DNA from: Hanstruepera flava
Lineage (GTDB): Bacteria; Bacteroidota; Bacteroidia; Flavobacteriales; Flavobacteriaceae
Reading direction: 5' to 3'
DNA: 64,000 bases
NCBI RefSeq assembly: GCF_023634025.1
Contig: NZ_JALJCW010000001.1
Coordinates: forward strand, 248,001-312,000
The number at the start of each line of letters is the position of its first letter. Position 1 is the first letter of the stretch. The notes beneath the pieces are model-generated. The model was given only the letters and a program-made list of their open reading frames with translations. It did no database searches and was not told where the DNA came from. This document shows, piece by piece, positions 54,310 to 64,000 of the stretch. Made by a program: the position numbers and the translations under genes.

Positions 54310-55878
54310 ATGGATACTTTTTTTGAATTCTTGGGTAATACAACATGGTGGATGTGGATTATTATTGCCTTAGTACTTATTGCAATTCGAGATGTCTTTA
54401 TCCAAAAGCGTCATACCATTAGTCACAACTTTCCCATTATTGGTCATATTAGATATTTATTTGAAAGCATAGGCCCTGAAATCCGTCAATATTTTGTAGC
54501 AAACAATAGAGAGGAACTCCCGTTTAACCGTATAGAAAGAGGTTGGATTTACGCCTCTGCTAAAAACGAAAACAACTATGAAGGCTTTGGTACCGACCGT
54601 GATATTTACGCACATCAGCATATTTTTATAAACAATGCTATGATGCCTTTCAAATTGGAAGAAAATCATCCCAATACTATTGATAAATCTTTTTTGCCTT
54701 GTGCTAAAGTTATGGGTTTACATAACCAAAGAAGAAAACCATATAGACCCGCTTCAATAATTAATGTTTCGGCTATGAGTTTCGGCTCATTATCCGCCAA
54801 AGCAGTTGAGTCACTCAATATAGGTGTTAAAATATCAGGTGCCTATCACAATACTGGTGAAGGTGGCCTATCTCCTTACCATTCGAATGGCGGCGATGTT
54901 ATTTTTCACTTTGGAACAGGATATTTTGGGGTTAGAGACGAGCAAGGCAATTTCTCAATGGACAAGCTTGTCAATTTAGTTAACAAAAACCCTTTTGTTC
55001 GCGCTATTGAAATCAAACTTTCCCAAGGCGCAAAACCTGGCAAAGGAGGTGTTCTTCCAGCAGCAAAAATAAGCCAAGAAATAGCCAATATCAGACACGT
55101 TCCCGTTGGTAAAGATGTTTTGTCACCACCTAATCATTCCGCCTTTTCAAATGTTCAGGAAATGGTTGATTTTATTGAAGCCATTGCCGAAAAAACTGGA
55201 CTTCCTGTTGGTATAAAAGCTGCTATTGGCAAATTAGACCAGTGGAATGAACTGGCAGATATTATGGAACAAACAGGAAAAGGCCCTGATTTTATTACCG
55301 TAGATGGTGGCGAAGGTGGTACAGGAGCTGCACCACCTAGTTTTGCCGATCACGTATCACTACCATGGGTCTATGGTTTTAGTGATTTATACAAGGTATT
55401 TCAAAAGCGTAATCTAACCTCACGCATTGTGTTTATTGGAAGCGGTAAATTAGGGTTTCCTGCTAAAGCTGCAATGGCTTTCGCAATGGGTGTTGACTGC
55501 ATTAATGTTGCTCGCGAAGCCATGATGAGTATTGGTTGTATTCAAGCCCAAGTCTGCCATACGAATCGTTGTCCTAGCGGAGTTGCCACGCAAAGCAAGT
55601 GGTTGCAAAGGGGTATTAATATTCCTTTAAAATCAGAGCGTTTAGCTCAATACTTTAAAACTTTTAGAAAAGAATTAATTGAAATAACCCATGCAGCAGG
55701 TTATGAACACCCTTGCCAGTTTACTATGGAAGATATTGATGTAAATGTAGATGACCATAACTTATCTGAAGAATTGAACAGAACCTATATGTATGAAAAA
55801 ACAAAAGTCCCTTTTACCAGTATACAGGATTTAAAAGATTGTTTATATTTGGGAGGTTCTAAAAACACCAATACTTAA
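54310..55878 (+). CDS. FMN-binding glutamate-synthase-family protein
   Basis: A 522-residue protein with an N-terminal transmembrane segment (about 12-28) and the GltB FMN/3Fe-4S domain: ASIINVSAMSFGSLSAKAVESLN, NTGEGGLSPYH, VDGGEGGTGAAPPSF and the Cys cluster CIQAQVCHTNRCPSGVATQ that binds the iron-sulfur centre. It lacks the glutaminase domain, so this is the stand-alone form of unknown reaction. Paired with a small membrane protein 10 bp downstream. Confidence 0.93.
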   Translation: MDTFFEFLGNTTWWMWIIIALVLIAIRDVFIQKRHTISHNFPIIGHIRYLFESIGPEIRQYFVANNREELPFNRIERGWIYASAKNENNYEGFGTDRDIYAHQHIFINNAMMPFKLEENHPNTIDKSFLPCAKVMGLHNQRRKPYRPASIINVSAMSFGSLSAKAVESLNIGVKISGAYHNTGEGGLSPYHSNGGDVIFHFGTGYFGVRDEQGNFSMDKLVNLVNKNPFVRAIEIKLSQGAKPGKGGVLPAAKISQEIANIRHVPVGKDVLSPPNHSAFSNVQEMVDFIEAIAEKTGLPVGIKAAIGKLDQWNELADIMEQTGKGPDFITVDGGEGGTGAAPPSFADHVSLPWVYGFSDLYKVFQKRNLTSRIVFIGSGKLGFPAKAAMAFAMGVDCINVAREAMMSIGCIQAQVCHTNRCPSGVATQSKWLQRGINIPLKSERLAQYFKTFRKELIEITHAAGYEHPCQFTMEDIDVNVDDHNLSEELNRTYMYEKTKVPFTSIQDLKDCLYLGGSKNTNT

Positions 55879-55888
55879 AACACCTACT

Positions 55889-56410
55889 ATGGAAGTCGAT
55901 AAAATTTTTGAAGTTTTTCTCTATGCTGTTCCAGCTTTAATAACCGGATTAATTGCTTATTTCTTTTTTAAGGAACATACAAAAAATGAAGATGGTCGCA
56001 GACGCTTTTTATTACATAAAGATATGCAGGTCAACTCTATGCCCTTAAGGCTTCAGGCTTACGAACGTATGGCATTATTTTTAGAACGTATCACTCCATC
56101 AAAATTACTTATTCGTGTGGCTCCAATATCCTCAAATAAAGAAGATTACGAATCTTTACTTATACAAAGTATTGAACAGGAGTTTGACCACAATTTATCA
56201 CAACAAATTTATTTAAGCGACGAATGCTGGAACATTATCACAGCTGCCAAAAACGCAACTATCCAACTCATTAGAAAGGCTAGCTTGCTAGAAAAAACCG
56301 ATACCGCTAATAAACTCCGCGAAGTAGTTCTTACCGAGATGATGGAGAAACGCGCACCAAGCGATGCTGCATTATCTTATATAAAGCAGGAAGTTAGCGA
56401 GATGTGGTAA
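55889..56410 (+). CDS. Membrane-anchored hypothetical protein (DUF7935-like)
   Basis: A 173-residue protein with one N-terminal transmembrane helix (VFLYAVPALITGLIAYFFF) and a helical cytoplasmic part (LRLQAYERMALFLERITPSKLLIR). It is co-transcribed with the GltB-like gene and overlaps the convergent patatin gene by 17 bases. The DUF name is from memory; function unknown. Confidence 0.82.
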   Translation: MEVDKIFEVFLYAVPALITGLIAYFFFKEHTKNEDGRRRFLLHKDMQVNSMPLRLQAYERMALFLERITPSKLLIRVAPISSNKEDYESLLIQSIEQEFDHNLSQQIYLSDECWNIITAAKNATIQLIRKASLLEKTDTANKLREVVLTEMMEKRAPSDAALSYIKQEVSEMW

Positions 56411-57293
56411 TATCACCATGTTTATCTTGCGCATAATCATAACCTTGCTGCCACCATTTAGTCATTAAACGCTTACTGAATATTAATGAGTTTTCAGTTA
56501 GTGTTGTAGGCGTATAATACATGTTCAACTTAACACCTCTGTTTTTTGCCGCCAATTGCCCAATAATGATATCATTACGCTCTACTTGATCCAATAAGTG
56601 CCCGAATAAATTCAACATTAAAGAGAATGGGTTTTTACCTAAAACTTTATTGCGTTCCATATTTTCAGCCTCCAAAACAATAGCATCAACCTCTGTCGCA
56701 CCTCGCTTAATAGCCTCACGTATAGGGACCACACACCCAAGACCTCCATCGGCATATTCATAACCATTGACTTTTGCTATAGACATAAATGGAATATAAT
56801 TACATGAAATCCATATCCAATTACAAAACTCTTCATAAGCACAATCTTTAATGGACTTATACTCTACCCTATTTTTCGATAGGTTAGAAACAGTTACCAC
56901 CAAATCATGCTTGGTCGCTTTTACAATCTCATATTCTTCACGAGTAAAATTCTTTCTAATATTGCGACGCAAAGCCTTACTTTCCCCAAAAGTTCGTTTT
57001 AAGCGCACAAATTGCCAAAGCGAATTAACAAAATCAATGGACACATACTCACGATCACCTTTTTTACGCTGCACAAAAGGACTTACACTAAAAATGTCAT
57101 GTTGCTGCACATTGGTAAAAATATCATAAAGCTTTGGTATGTTATTAACAGCCAAATGCGGCACCAACAAACTACCCGTAGACGTACCCAAAAACATATC
57201 GTACCTCCTACCCTCAACCTCCATTAAATACTGCGCCACGCCACCTGCATAAGCGCCTTTACTCCCTCCACCGGAAATTACCAATGCACGCAT
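56394..57293 (-). CDS. Patatin-like phospholipase
   Basis: A 299-residue cytosolic lipid acyl hydrolase. The oxyanion loop SGGGSKGAYAGG is at residues 6-17, the nucleophile Ser in GTSTGSL near 38, and the catalytic Asp in DGGLG near 187, so the dyad is complete. It starts one base before the next gene's end at 57295, in line with an operon with the M1 aminopeptidase. Confidence 0.94.
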   Translation of the reverse strand: MRALVISGGGSKGAYAGGVAQYLMEVEGRRYDMFLGTSTGSLLVPHLAVNNIPKLYDIFTNVQQHDIFSVSPFVQRKKGDREYVSIDFVNSLWQFVRLKRTFGESKALRRNIRKNFTREEYEIVKATKHDLVVTVSNLSKNRVEYKSIKDCAYEEFCNWIWISCNYIPFMSIAKVNGYEYADGGLGCVVPIREAIKRGATEVDAIVLEAENMERNKVLGKNPFSLMLNLFGHLLDQVERNDIIIGQLAAKNRGVKLNMYYTPTTLTENSLIFSKRLMTKWWQQGYDYAQDKHGDITTSR

Positions 57294-57294
57294 A

Positions 57295-59316
57295 TTAACT
57301 GTTTTTTAATTTTTCTAGAATATCAGCATAGCGTTCATCGTTAGACAAAGCACCCACCAAATCCCTGGCAAAGGATCTAAACTGCCAATTGTAATGATTT
57401 GTAGCATTTACCAAATTCGCCAAAGCAGCTTCAGGAAATAGATTTAAAGCTTGTAAATACGAGAATGCTCCCATACGCACCTCAAATCCATAATCTGGAG
57501 CCGTATAACCAATTAATTCATCAAAATAGGCTTGTTTGTTGTTCTGTTCATAGTCTGGAGTCGACAAAGCCAGAACCAACCATAACAAACGCACATTCCT
57601 ATCTTGAAACCCAATAATACCCTTGGTTTTATCAAGATACCGTATGCGATCATTAGGAAAATTAGACCATAAATTGTACAAAGCAGCCTCAATGGTTACA
57701 TAAGAATCATCTTTTAAAAGCGATTCATATTGCGTTTTTAAAGAATCTGGTATTTTACTCACATGTTTTGCTATGGCTTGCCTCACTTTTAAGCCATCCA
57801 TAAACACATCTGAAGTAATACGTTCTGGCACTTGCGAAATTATTTTTGATTTTGCCTGATCAGACAATGGCGCCTCCAAATAATAATCACATTTAGCATT
57901 ATTAGCCTCACAATCAGCCATTAGGTATTCCTGGATAAATTTAGACTGCTCCAAACTCGCCATAACTTCATTATAAGGGAAGACAGGGCTTTCAAGCCAT
58001 TTTTCAAAAAAACCATCAACTTCAACATCACTTACATTTTTAACTTCTCGAATAAAATCTTCAGAAGATACGTTTTGAAATTGATGAGCTATCAAATAAT
58101 TTCTAACAGCCTGCCTAAAAGCAAAATCACCTATTTTTTCGCGAAGCATATGCAATAACCAAGCGCCTTTTTTATAAAACGTAACGCTACTCGATTTCGG
58201 ATTCAACAAAGCCGTACCAGCGCCTCTATTATCTTGATCCAATAATTCTTGAGCATATTCATACAAACGCCAATAATAATACTTATCACCAAACACCGCA
58301 CGCTCTGCCAACAAAGCATAGTACGTAGCAAAACCTTCTTGCAACCAATGATGCGTTCCTGAAGTTTCTGTAACCATATCCCCAAACCATTGATGTGCTA
58401 ATTCATGCGCATTAACATTAACATAGTTCTTATCGTTAAACCCAATGGAATCCGTCACAAAAGCATCAGAAAAAATCGTTAAACTGGTATTTTCCATTCC
58501 AGCATACAGAAAATCATGTACAGGCACCTGTTTGTAATTCTGCCAGGGGTAAGGCACACCTATCTCTTGTTCTAAAAAATCGAACATTTGCTTTGTGTAG
58601 CGATAGGTTGGCTCTACTTTCAAGGAATCTTCAGGATAATAATACATCTCTAGCGGAATTCCGCTTGCTGAAGTTTCGACTTGCTTATCATACTTTCCAA
58701 TCGCTAAAGCAACTAAATAGCTAGACATAGGTTTTTCCATCATAAACACGTGGTCGGCTTTACCGTCTACAGTTTCCGTTTCAAAGACTTTTTTTCCGTT
58801 GGAAATAACTTCGTATTCATTATTAAACCGAATGGTTAACGAAAAGGCTACCTTTTCATTCATGTCATCAAAACTGGGCAACCAATTACTGGTATATTTT
58901 CCTTGACCTTGCGTCCAAATTTGGTTAGGCGCTTCATTATCCCAACCCACAAAATACAAAGCCTTGCCAGGAATTACCTTATAATTTATAATAACCTCAT
59001 ACTGCTTCCCTGCTTTAAAACCATACTTAAGCCAAATCTTACTACCGTCATTTCTGTATGCTATTTTATAGGTTTCAGAGTTTTCAAAATCCAATAATTC
59101 CACCGGATTTGTGATGTCCATTTTTTGCGCATCAACAAATACAGAATCAACATCCTTTAACATAACAAATTTATGGCGCACTATACCAGAAACTGATTTT
59201 TCTACGGTATCGAATTTCACAAAAGCTTTACAAAAGGTAAAATCCACATAATCGGTTTGTTGCGCCAAAACCATTTTGGCACAAACGAAGAGTAGTAGGC
59301 TTAAAAACAATCTCAT
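57295..59316 (-). CDS. M1-family aminopeptidase, exported
   Basis: About 673 residues from the ATG at 59316, which begins a clean signal peptide (MRLFLSLLLFVCAKMVLAQ); the frame's first ATG at 59409 overlaps recG. The zinc site HELAHQWFG is near residue 303, followed by HHWLQEGFATYYALLAER with the third ligand Glu, and GMENTSLTIF stands for the GAMEN exopeptidase motif. It is thus an active zinc aminopeptidase of the envelope, unlike the M1-like protein at 35652. Confidence 0.95.
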   Translation of the reverse strand: MRLFLSLLLFVCAKMVLAQQTDYVDFTFCKAFVKFDTVEKSVSGIVRHKFVMLKDVDSVFVDAQKMDITNPVELLDFENSETYKIAYRNDGSKIWLKYGFKAGKQYEVIINYKVIPGKALYFVGWDNEAPNQIWTQGQGKYTSNWLPSFDDMNEKVAFSLTIRFNNEYEVISNGKKVFETETVDGKADHVFMMEKPMSSYLVALAIGKYDKQVETSASGIPLEMYYYPEDSLKVEPTYRYTKQMFDFLEQEIGVPYPWQNYKQVPVHDFLYAGMENTSLTIFSDAFVTDSIGFNDKNYVNVNAHELAHQWFGDMVTETSGTHHWLQEGFATYYALLAERAVFGDKYYYWRLYEYAQELLDQDNRGAGTALLNPKSSSVTFYKKGAWLLHMLREKIGDFAFRQAVRNYLIAHQFQNVSSEDFIREVKNVSDVEVDGFFEKWLESPVFPYNEVMASLEQSKFIQEYLMADCEANNAKCDYYLEAPLSDQAKSKIISQVPERITSDVFMDGLKVRQAIAKHVSKIPDSLKTQYESLLKDDSYVTIEAALYNLWSNFPNDRIRYLDKTKGIIGFQDRNVRLLWLVLALSTPDYEQNNKQAYFDELIGYTAPDYGFEVRMGAFSYLQALNLFPEAALANLVNATNHYNWQFRSFARDLVGALSNDERYADILEKLKNS

Positions 59317-59398
59317 AGGCAATCTGAACACAAAGATTAGTCCAAAATACAAAAAAATGCATTTCTCGAATTGATTGAAAACACTTAATTTCGCTAAT

Positions 59399-61501
59399 AT
59401 GAGTACCAACCTTCAAACTCCCATAGACTACCTTAAAGGCGTTGGCCCCAATCGTGCGGAATTACTGCGAAAGGAGCTTGGTATTCACACCTATCAAGAT
59501 TTAATAAATCTGTTTCCCAATCGGTATTTAGATCGCACGCGATATTACAAAATCAATGAACTACAACGCAACAGTGCCGATGTTCAAATTATAGGGCAAA
59601 TTATTAAGTTTGAAGAAGTTGCTCAAAAACGTGGCAAGCGCCTAGTAGCTACATTTCATGATGATACAGGTACAATGGAATTGGTTTGGTTTCGTGGCCA
59701 TAAATGGATTCGGGAAAATCTTAAACTAAAAACAGATTATGTGATTTTTGGTAAAACCAATTGGTTTAACGGCAAGTTTTCTATGCCACATCCTGACATG
59801 GAACTACTTAAAGACCATGAGAAAAACATACAATCGGTTATGCAGCCCATTTATCCTTCAACGGAAAAATTAACAAACAAAGGCATTAGCAATCGTGTGT
59901 TTATTAAAATTATGCAGCAATTGTTTACAGAAACCAAAGGCAGGTTTACCGAAACTTTGTCTCCCGAACTACTCAATAGCCAAAAATTAATATCTAAAAG
60001 TCAAGCACTACTCAATGTACATTTTCCACAAAACCAAGAACTGTTAGCTCGAGCCCAATACCGACTAAAATTTGAAGAACTTTTTTACATTCAACTGCAA
60101 TTAATTTTAAAAAATCTTATCCATAAATCCAAAATTAAAGGATTTCCTTTTGAGCAAGTAGGCGACTACTTCAATACCTTTTTCAAAGACCATTTACCCT
60201 TCGAATTAACCTATGCGCAAAAACGTGTATTGAAAGAAATTCGAGCCGATCTAGGTAGCAACGCACAAATGAATCGACTTTTACAAGGTGATGTAGGTTC
60301 CGGGAAGACAATAGTTGCCTTCATGTCAATGCTCATAGCGCTTGACAACGGTTTTCAAGCCTGCCTAATGGCTCCGACTGAAATTTTGTCAGTTCAACAC
60401 TATAACGGATTATTTGAATGGTGTAATAAACTGAATATCAGTATAAAATTATTAACAGGTTCTAGCAATACTTTAGATCGAAAAGAGATTCACGAAAATC
60501 TTGAAAATGGCGATTTACAGATACTTGTTGGTACTCATGCACTTTTGGAAGATAAGGTGAAATTCAAAAATTTAGGACTCGCCATCATAGACGAGCAACA
60601 CCGATTTGGAGTTGCCCAAAGAAGTAAATTATGGCGTAAAAACTCGTCTCCTCCACATATTTTGGTGATGACAGCAACACCTATTCCACGAACTTTGGCC
60701 ATGTCTGTTTATGGTGACTTGGACATCTCGATTATTGACGAATTACCACCAGGTAGACAAGCCATAAAAACAGTTCATAGATACGACAATAATCGCTTAA
60801 AAGTATTTCGTTTTATACGCGATGAAATTGCCAAAGGCAGGCAAGTGTATATTGTATATCCATTAATTCAAGAAAGTGAAAAAATGGATTATAAAGATTT
60901 AATGGATGGTTATGCCAGCATTGAACGCGATTTCCCAAAACCGGAATATCAAATTTCTATTGTTCATGGCAAAATGAAAGCTGCCGACAAAGATTATGAA
61001 ATGCAGCGCTTCGCCAAGGGCGAAACGCAAATTATGGTTGCAACAACCGTTATTGAGGTTGGTGTTAACGTACCCAATGCTTCAGTTATGGTAATTGAAA
61101 GTGCCGAACGCTTTGGCCTCTCGCAATTACACCAATTGCGAGGTCGGGTAGGTCGCGGTGCTGAACAAAGCTATTGCATACTCATGACGAGCCACAAGTT
61201 AAGTAACGACAGTAAAGTGCGCTTGGAAACCATGGTTCGTACTAACGATGGGTTTGAAATTGCCGAAGTTGATTTAAAACTACGCGGACCAGGCGATATT
61301 ATGGGCACCCAACAAAGCGGTGTATTAAATTTAAAAATAGCCGATTTAATAAAAGACAACGATATTCTTAAAACAGCTCGATATTGGGCTAAACAAATTT
61401 TAAATAACGACCCGAGTCTTGCCTCACCAAACAATGCAGCCATTTTAAACACCTACAAACAAATGAGCAAGTATCGTAATATTTGGAATTACATAAGTTA
61501 G
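59399..61501 (+). CDS. recG: ATP-dependent DNA helicase RecG
   Basis: About 700 residues starting at the ATG at 59399 (MSTNLQTPIDYLKGVGPNRAELL); the ATG at 59375 adds eight extra residues. It has the wedge OB domain, then helicase motifs LLQGDVGSGKTIVAF, APTEILSVQH, IIDEQHRFGV, MTATPIPRTLA, VATTVIEVGVNVPNA and SQLHQLRGRVGRG. It reverses stalled forks and processes Holliday junctions. Divergent from the M1 aminopeptidase. Confidence 0.97.
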   Translation: MSTNLQTPIDYLKGVGPNRAELLRKELGIHTYQDLINLFPNRYLDRTRYYKINELQRNSADVQIIGQIIKFEEVAQKRGKRLVATFHDDTGTMELVWFRGHKWIRENLKLKTDYVIFGKTNWFNGKFSMPHPDMELLKDHEKNIQSVMQPIYPSTEKLTNKGISNRVFIKIMQQLFTETKGRFTETLSPELLNSQKLISKSQALLNVHFPQNQELLARAQYRLKFEELFYIQLQLILKNLIHKSKIKGFPFEQVGDYFNTFFKDHLPFELTYAQKRVLKEIRADLGSNAQMNRLLQGDVGSGKTIVAFMSMLIALDNGFQACLMAPTEILSVQHYNGLFEWCNKLNISIKLLTGSSNTLDRKEIHENLENGDLQILVGTHALLEDKVKFKNLGLAIIDEQHRFGVAQRSKLWRKNSSPPHILVMTATPIPRTLAMSVYGDLDISIIDELPPGRQAIKTVHRYDNNRLKVFRFIRDEIAKGRQVYIVYPLIQESEKMDYKDLMDGYASIERDFPKPEYQISIVHGKMKAADKDYEMQRFAKGETQIMVATTVIEVGVNVPNASVMVIESAERFGLSQLHQLRGRVGRGAEQSYCILMTSHKLSNDSKVRLETMVRTNDGFEIAEVDLKLRGPGDIMGTQQSGVLNLKIADLIKDNDILKTARYWAKQILNNDPSLASPNNAAILNTYKQMSKYRNIWNYIS

Positions 61502-61664
61502 AAAAAGAAAAAGACTGCTTAAAAACTACTAGATAAAAATACACTTATTGCTATTGATTAATAACACTAAAATTCACAGATTTCGCAATAAACGCTTAAA
61601 ACTACCCTATCATATATTTAAACAGTCTTTTGAACAAAACAGTTTGTCCCTAAAAACAAAACTA

Positions 61665-62756
61665 TTACAGTGCGCCTAATTCCTTTAAATGTTTTTCAGA
61701 ATTGGCTTTAACATTTGCGGGAGGATTCATGGATAAAGATTTCTTAAAATACTTAATGGCATTTTTAGTATCACCCATGTTTTTATAACATTCACCCAAA
61801 CTATCATAACCATTAGGGTCTTCAGGATGATTAGCTATATTTTGCTTAAAATATTTTTCAGCACGTTCGTAATCTTTTGCTGCTATCATTTGGTAACCCA
61901 ATGCATTTAACTGCTGTTTATTTGCCATACCTGCTGCCTCATCCATGAGTGAAGCATACTCGTCGGTACGTCCCATTTTGTTTAAAATCTGGGCTTTTAT
62001 GGCTACATTATTAAAATTCTTCTGACTATAAAAATTACCAGCAATAGCTCCATCAATCCATGTTAAGGCTTCGTTTAAATCGCCACCATTATTAAGGGCA
62101 TAGGCAGCAGCCTGTTCCCAATTCTGACGATTAAACCCAAACTGCCCTGTAGATTTTGCTTTAAAATCGTCTAAAACAATTTGTGTGGTATTAACCGAAA
62201 TGTTTACCGGAAAAGCCTTTTTACCCCAAACCAACGATAATACAGCACTTGTTGGCGTAATATTGCTAAATTCAAAAGTCAATAATTCATGATGAGGCGC
62301 CTCTGTTGTTGCAATATCGGCACGCAAGGCATCGCGGTTTTTATCATAGAAGAAACTACCCCAAGCTTGGGTATCGTGCGAGAGGATTAGTGTAGCCTCG
62401 TTATTAGGCTTAACTTCAAAAAACAAACCATAGGTACCGGCTTTAATTGTTTTACCTTCAACTGTGGCATCGTTGGCAAAAGTAATGGTAGTATTCTCGT
62501 TAGCCCCAGCACGCCATGGCGCAGCCGTTGCTGTACCAAAACCCAAGTTGTTCATACCATAAGGTACAAGGCTACCCCATAGCTCCCGACCATTAACACT
62601 TGGTCTGGAATAGGTAACGCTAATATCGGTAACACCAACGCGTTGCATAACTGTAGCTTTGGCGCTGGCTTGTGGTGTTTGTAGCTGTGCCGTAGTAGTT
62701 AGACTAACTAATAAAAAAAGGCACAGCACGGCTGTAAAAAGGTTGTTCTGTTTCAT
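61665..62756 (-). CDS. DUF2911 protein with C-terminal TPR repeats, exported
   Basis: A 363-residue protein with a signal peptide (LFTAVLCLFLLVSLTTTAQ), a DUF2911 beta domain at ~25-185 (VTDISVTYSRPSVNGRELWGSLVPYG, WRAGANENTTITFANDATVEG) and tetratricopeptide helices at ~210-360 (YERAEKYFKQNIANHPEDPNGYDSLGECYKNMGDTKNAIKYFKKSL). Common in Bacteroidota; function unknown. Convergent with recG across 163 bp that show no evident terminator. Confidence 0.92.
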   Translation of the reverse strand: MKQNNLFTAVLCLFLLVSLTTTAQLQTPQASAKATVMQRVGVTDISVTYSRPSVNGRELWGSLVPYGMNNLGFGTATAAPWRAGANENTTITFANDATVEGKTIKAGTYGLFFEVKPNNEATLILSHDTQAWGSFFYDKNRDALRADIATTEAPHHELLTFEFSNITPTSAVLSLVWGKKAFPVNISVNTTQIVLDDFKAKSTGQFGFNRQNWEQAAAYALNNGGDLNEALTWIDGAIAGNFYSQKNFNNVAIKAQILNKMGRTDEYASLMDEAAGMANKQQLNALGYQMIAAKDYERAEKYFKQNIANHPEDPNGYDSLGECYKNMGDTKNAIKYFKKSLSMNPPANVKANSEKHLKELGAL

Positions 62757-62939
62757 AATAATTAAGTTTAAATTAGTGTTATGAAGTTAGACACAAACCC
62801 AATTGTAAGTTGTTAGCGTTGTGTTAATTAACATAAATCTTCTGTTAATTAACGCTTTGTTAAGAATTGTGGTCCTTTATAAATTACGTACCACTACCTA
62901 TTGATTTAATGACTAGAAAACTCTAACTTCGCTTACTTG

Positions 62940-63002
62940 TACTGAACTATGTTTCAGTATCAGACGACAAAGTCAACCTGTGCTGAAGGTATTTCAGTAT
63001 CA
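62940..63002. repeat. Two REP-like hairpins
   Basis: Copy 1: TACTGAA (62940-62946) and TTCAGTA (62953-62959). Copy 2: TGCTGAA (62981-62987) and TTCAGTA (62993-62999). Both end in TTTCAGTATCA. They resemble the CTGAA...TTCAG extragenic palindromes scattered through flavobacterial genomes. They lie between the DUF2911 gene and the HEPN remnant. Confidence 0.55.
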
Positions 63003-63026
63003 AAACTGAATTTATCTTTGCTTTAG

Positions 63027-63995
63027 AAAAAATTATCCGACATTAAAAAATTCAGAATAAACATACAAGGTCCTGATTTTGAATACCCAAACAAAAATAT
63101 TTGTCTAATTAAACATTGGGAAGAAGTTAGAGATGTTTTTAAAAAATATTCCTTCGAATATGATAAAGCAATGATAACAATTCATTCTGACTTCACTGAT
63201 ATATTTAATAAAATCAAAGTACATAATGATTTCTGGGGTGGAGATATTTTAATGACTATTTTATATGATAATGCCGTCGATATTTCTAATAGAAAAAATG
63301 TTGAAAATTTTTTAATTACAAGTTATCTGGACGTTTTATTTCTGTGCGTGAATCTATCATTGCCTGGCTCATTGTCTATAAAATCAACTGTTATATTCAA
63401 TAACGATTTTCAAGATGAAATAAATCTATTCTCTGGATACTTACATAGTTCTTTTGATGTTTCATTAAATTATGGAGGATGGCCAAAAATTCAAGCTTTA
63501 CCTTTGAAAGAAGTTGTGATATGGTATGATTCATTAAACATTGGGTTAAATATTAAAGCTCAAAATGATTTAGAAAGAACATTATTTTAACTATTGTATT
63601 TTTGCAATGACGCTCACATAGGATACAATCCTTCATTAGTTGTTTGGATTATCCAAAGTCTCGAATCTTTTTTTGGAATTAAATCAAATGACTCTATTAT
63701 TAGAACATTAAAAACACGAATCTATCTTCATTTAGGGAATCCTGAACAGTTAAAAGTTATTAATAGAAAGATTAATGAATTCTATGATTATAGAAGTAAG
63801 TTTGTTCACGGAGATATGGAAATATTAAGATACGGATCAGACAAATTTTTAAGAATGAAGTCAATAGATGAATATTATAGCAAACTTATTGGACTGAATG
63901 ATTTCGGCGCTACATTAATTATATCTTGTCTTCAAAAAATGATTGTAACGAATTCTAAATCAATTGAATTTTCTGAAATAATTAAATATAAATAA
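63027..63995 (+). pseudogene. Remnant of an Apea-like HEPN gene with an internal TAA
   Basis: One frame runs from 63027 to the stop at 63993-63995, broken by a single TAA at 63588-63590. The sense on both sides fits one protein: ERTLF, stop, LLYFC is the ERxLFxLLYFC segment of Apea-like HEPN proteins, and the canonical Rx4H motif follows as DYRSKFVHGD near the C-terminus. No ATG exists between the upstream TAG (63024) and 63171, and sequence resembling protein (INIQGPDFEYPNKN, KHWEEVRDVF) precedes that ATG, so the N-terminus is also lost. Most likely a decayed defence-type gene; expression from ATG 63171 or TTG 63594 as split parts is possible but less likely. Confidence 0.72.
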
Positions 63996-64000
63996 CTTTT

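Noticed and set aside
61509-61631. Inverted pair AAAAGACTG (61509) and CAGTCTTTT (61623) between recG and the DUF2911 gene
   Set aside because: The arms are 105 bp apart, short and AT-rich; no terminator or element ends can be supported.
1-64000. CRISPR arrays, tRNA or rRNA genes, insertion sequence transposases
   Set aside because: Looked for by eye on both strands; no regularly spaced long repeats, cloverleaf ends or transposase motifs were seen.

Overview
The window is chromosomal DNA from a member of the Bacteroidota, most likely a marine Flavobacteriia (Flavobacteriaceae). The signs are low GC, TAnnTTTG-type -7 boxes, a T9SS-type sorting tail, SusD-free Bacteroidota families such as DUF2911, DUF4369-TlpA and DUF6660, BT4734-like mobilisation/replication genes, and a fused alpha/beta E1 dehydrogenase. 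No rRNA, tRNA or CRISPR array was seen. The left edge cuts a P-type ATPase gene.

Positions 1-17658 are one minus-strand block that looks like an integrated mobile element. It holds (a) a heavy-metal efflux operon: a small DUF6660 protein, a CzcA/CusA pump fused to a TolC-like protein, a CzcB-like lipoprotein adaptor, a Fur-family regulator and a Zn/Cd/Co P1B-ATPase (8266 down to <1); (b) a three-gene operon of XRE regulator, HEPN-like protein and long prokaryotic Argonaute (11477-8313); (c) a replication module of two small HTH proteins, a BT4734/VirE-N-like protein and a PriCT_2-DUF3987 protein (14867-11629); and (d) an integration module of a zinc-ribbon/HTH protein, a tyrosine integrase and an unknown protein (17441-15025). 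The integrase side of the block abuts the 3' end of mnmE, which is the attachment site used by SGI1-type islands. The 170 bp between them carry ordered short repeats and a clear promoter.

The strongest candidate for an undescribed system is (b). The Argonaute keeps a complete MID guide-5'-phosphate pocket (Y413, K417, Q428, K459) but has lost the PIWI catalytic tetrad (G480 and Y543 where aspartates belong). It is co-transcribed with a HEPN-like protein that could be its effector and an XRE protein that could be its regulator. Inactive long-B Argonautes are known to work through partner effectors (nuclease, SIR2, membrane proteins); a HEPN partner is, as far as I know, not one of the established types.

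Positions 17659-62756 are core genome: mnmE, a TlpA-like protein, rhomboid protease, acyltransferase, class V aminotransferase, glmM, an acpH-ggt-alkD-ATP-grasp operon, uvrA, a LOG protein, a T9SS-exported nuclease, an M1-like protein with a beta-barrel tail, fused E1 dehydrogenase, di-haem peroxidase, a methyltransferase cluster, holA, a glycosyltransferase, an OmpA lipoprotein, a Sua5-type protein, a retropepsin/CBM48 pair, a UvrD/PcrA helicase, a GltB-like flavoprotein, patatin, an M1 aminopeptidase, recG and a DUF2911-TPR protein. The right edge (63027-63995) holds the remains of an Apea-like HEPN gene broken by an in-frame TAA, next to two REP-like hairpins.
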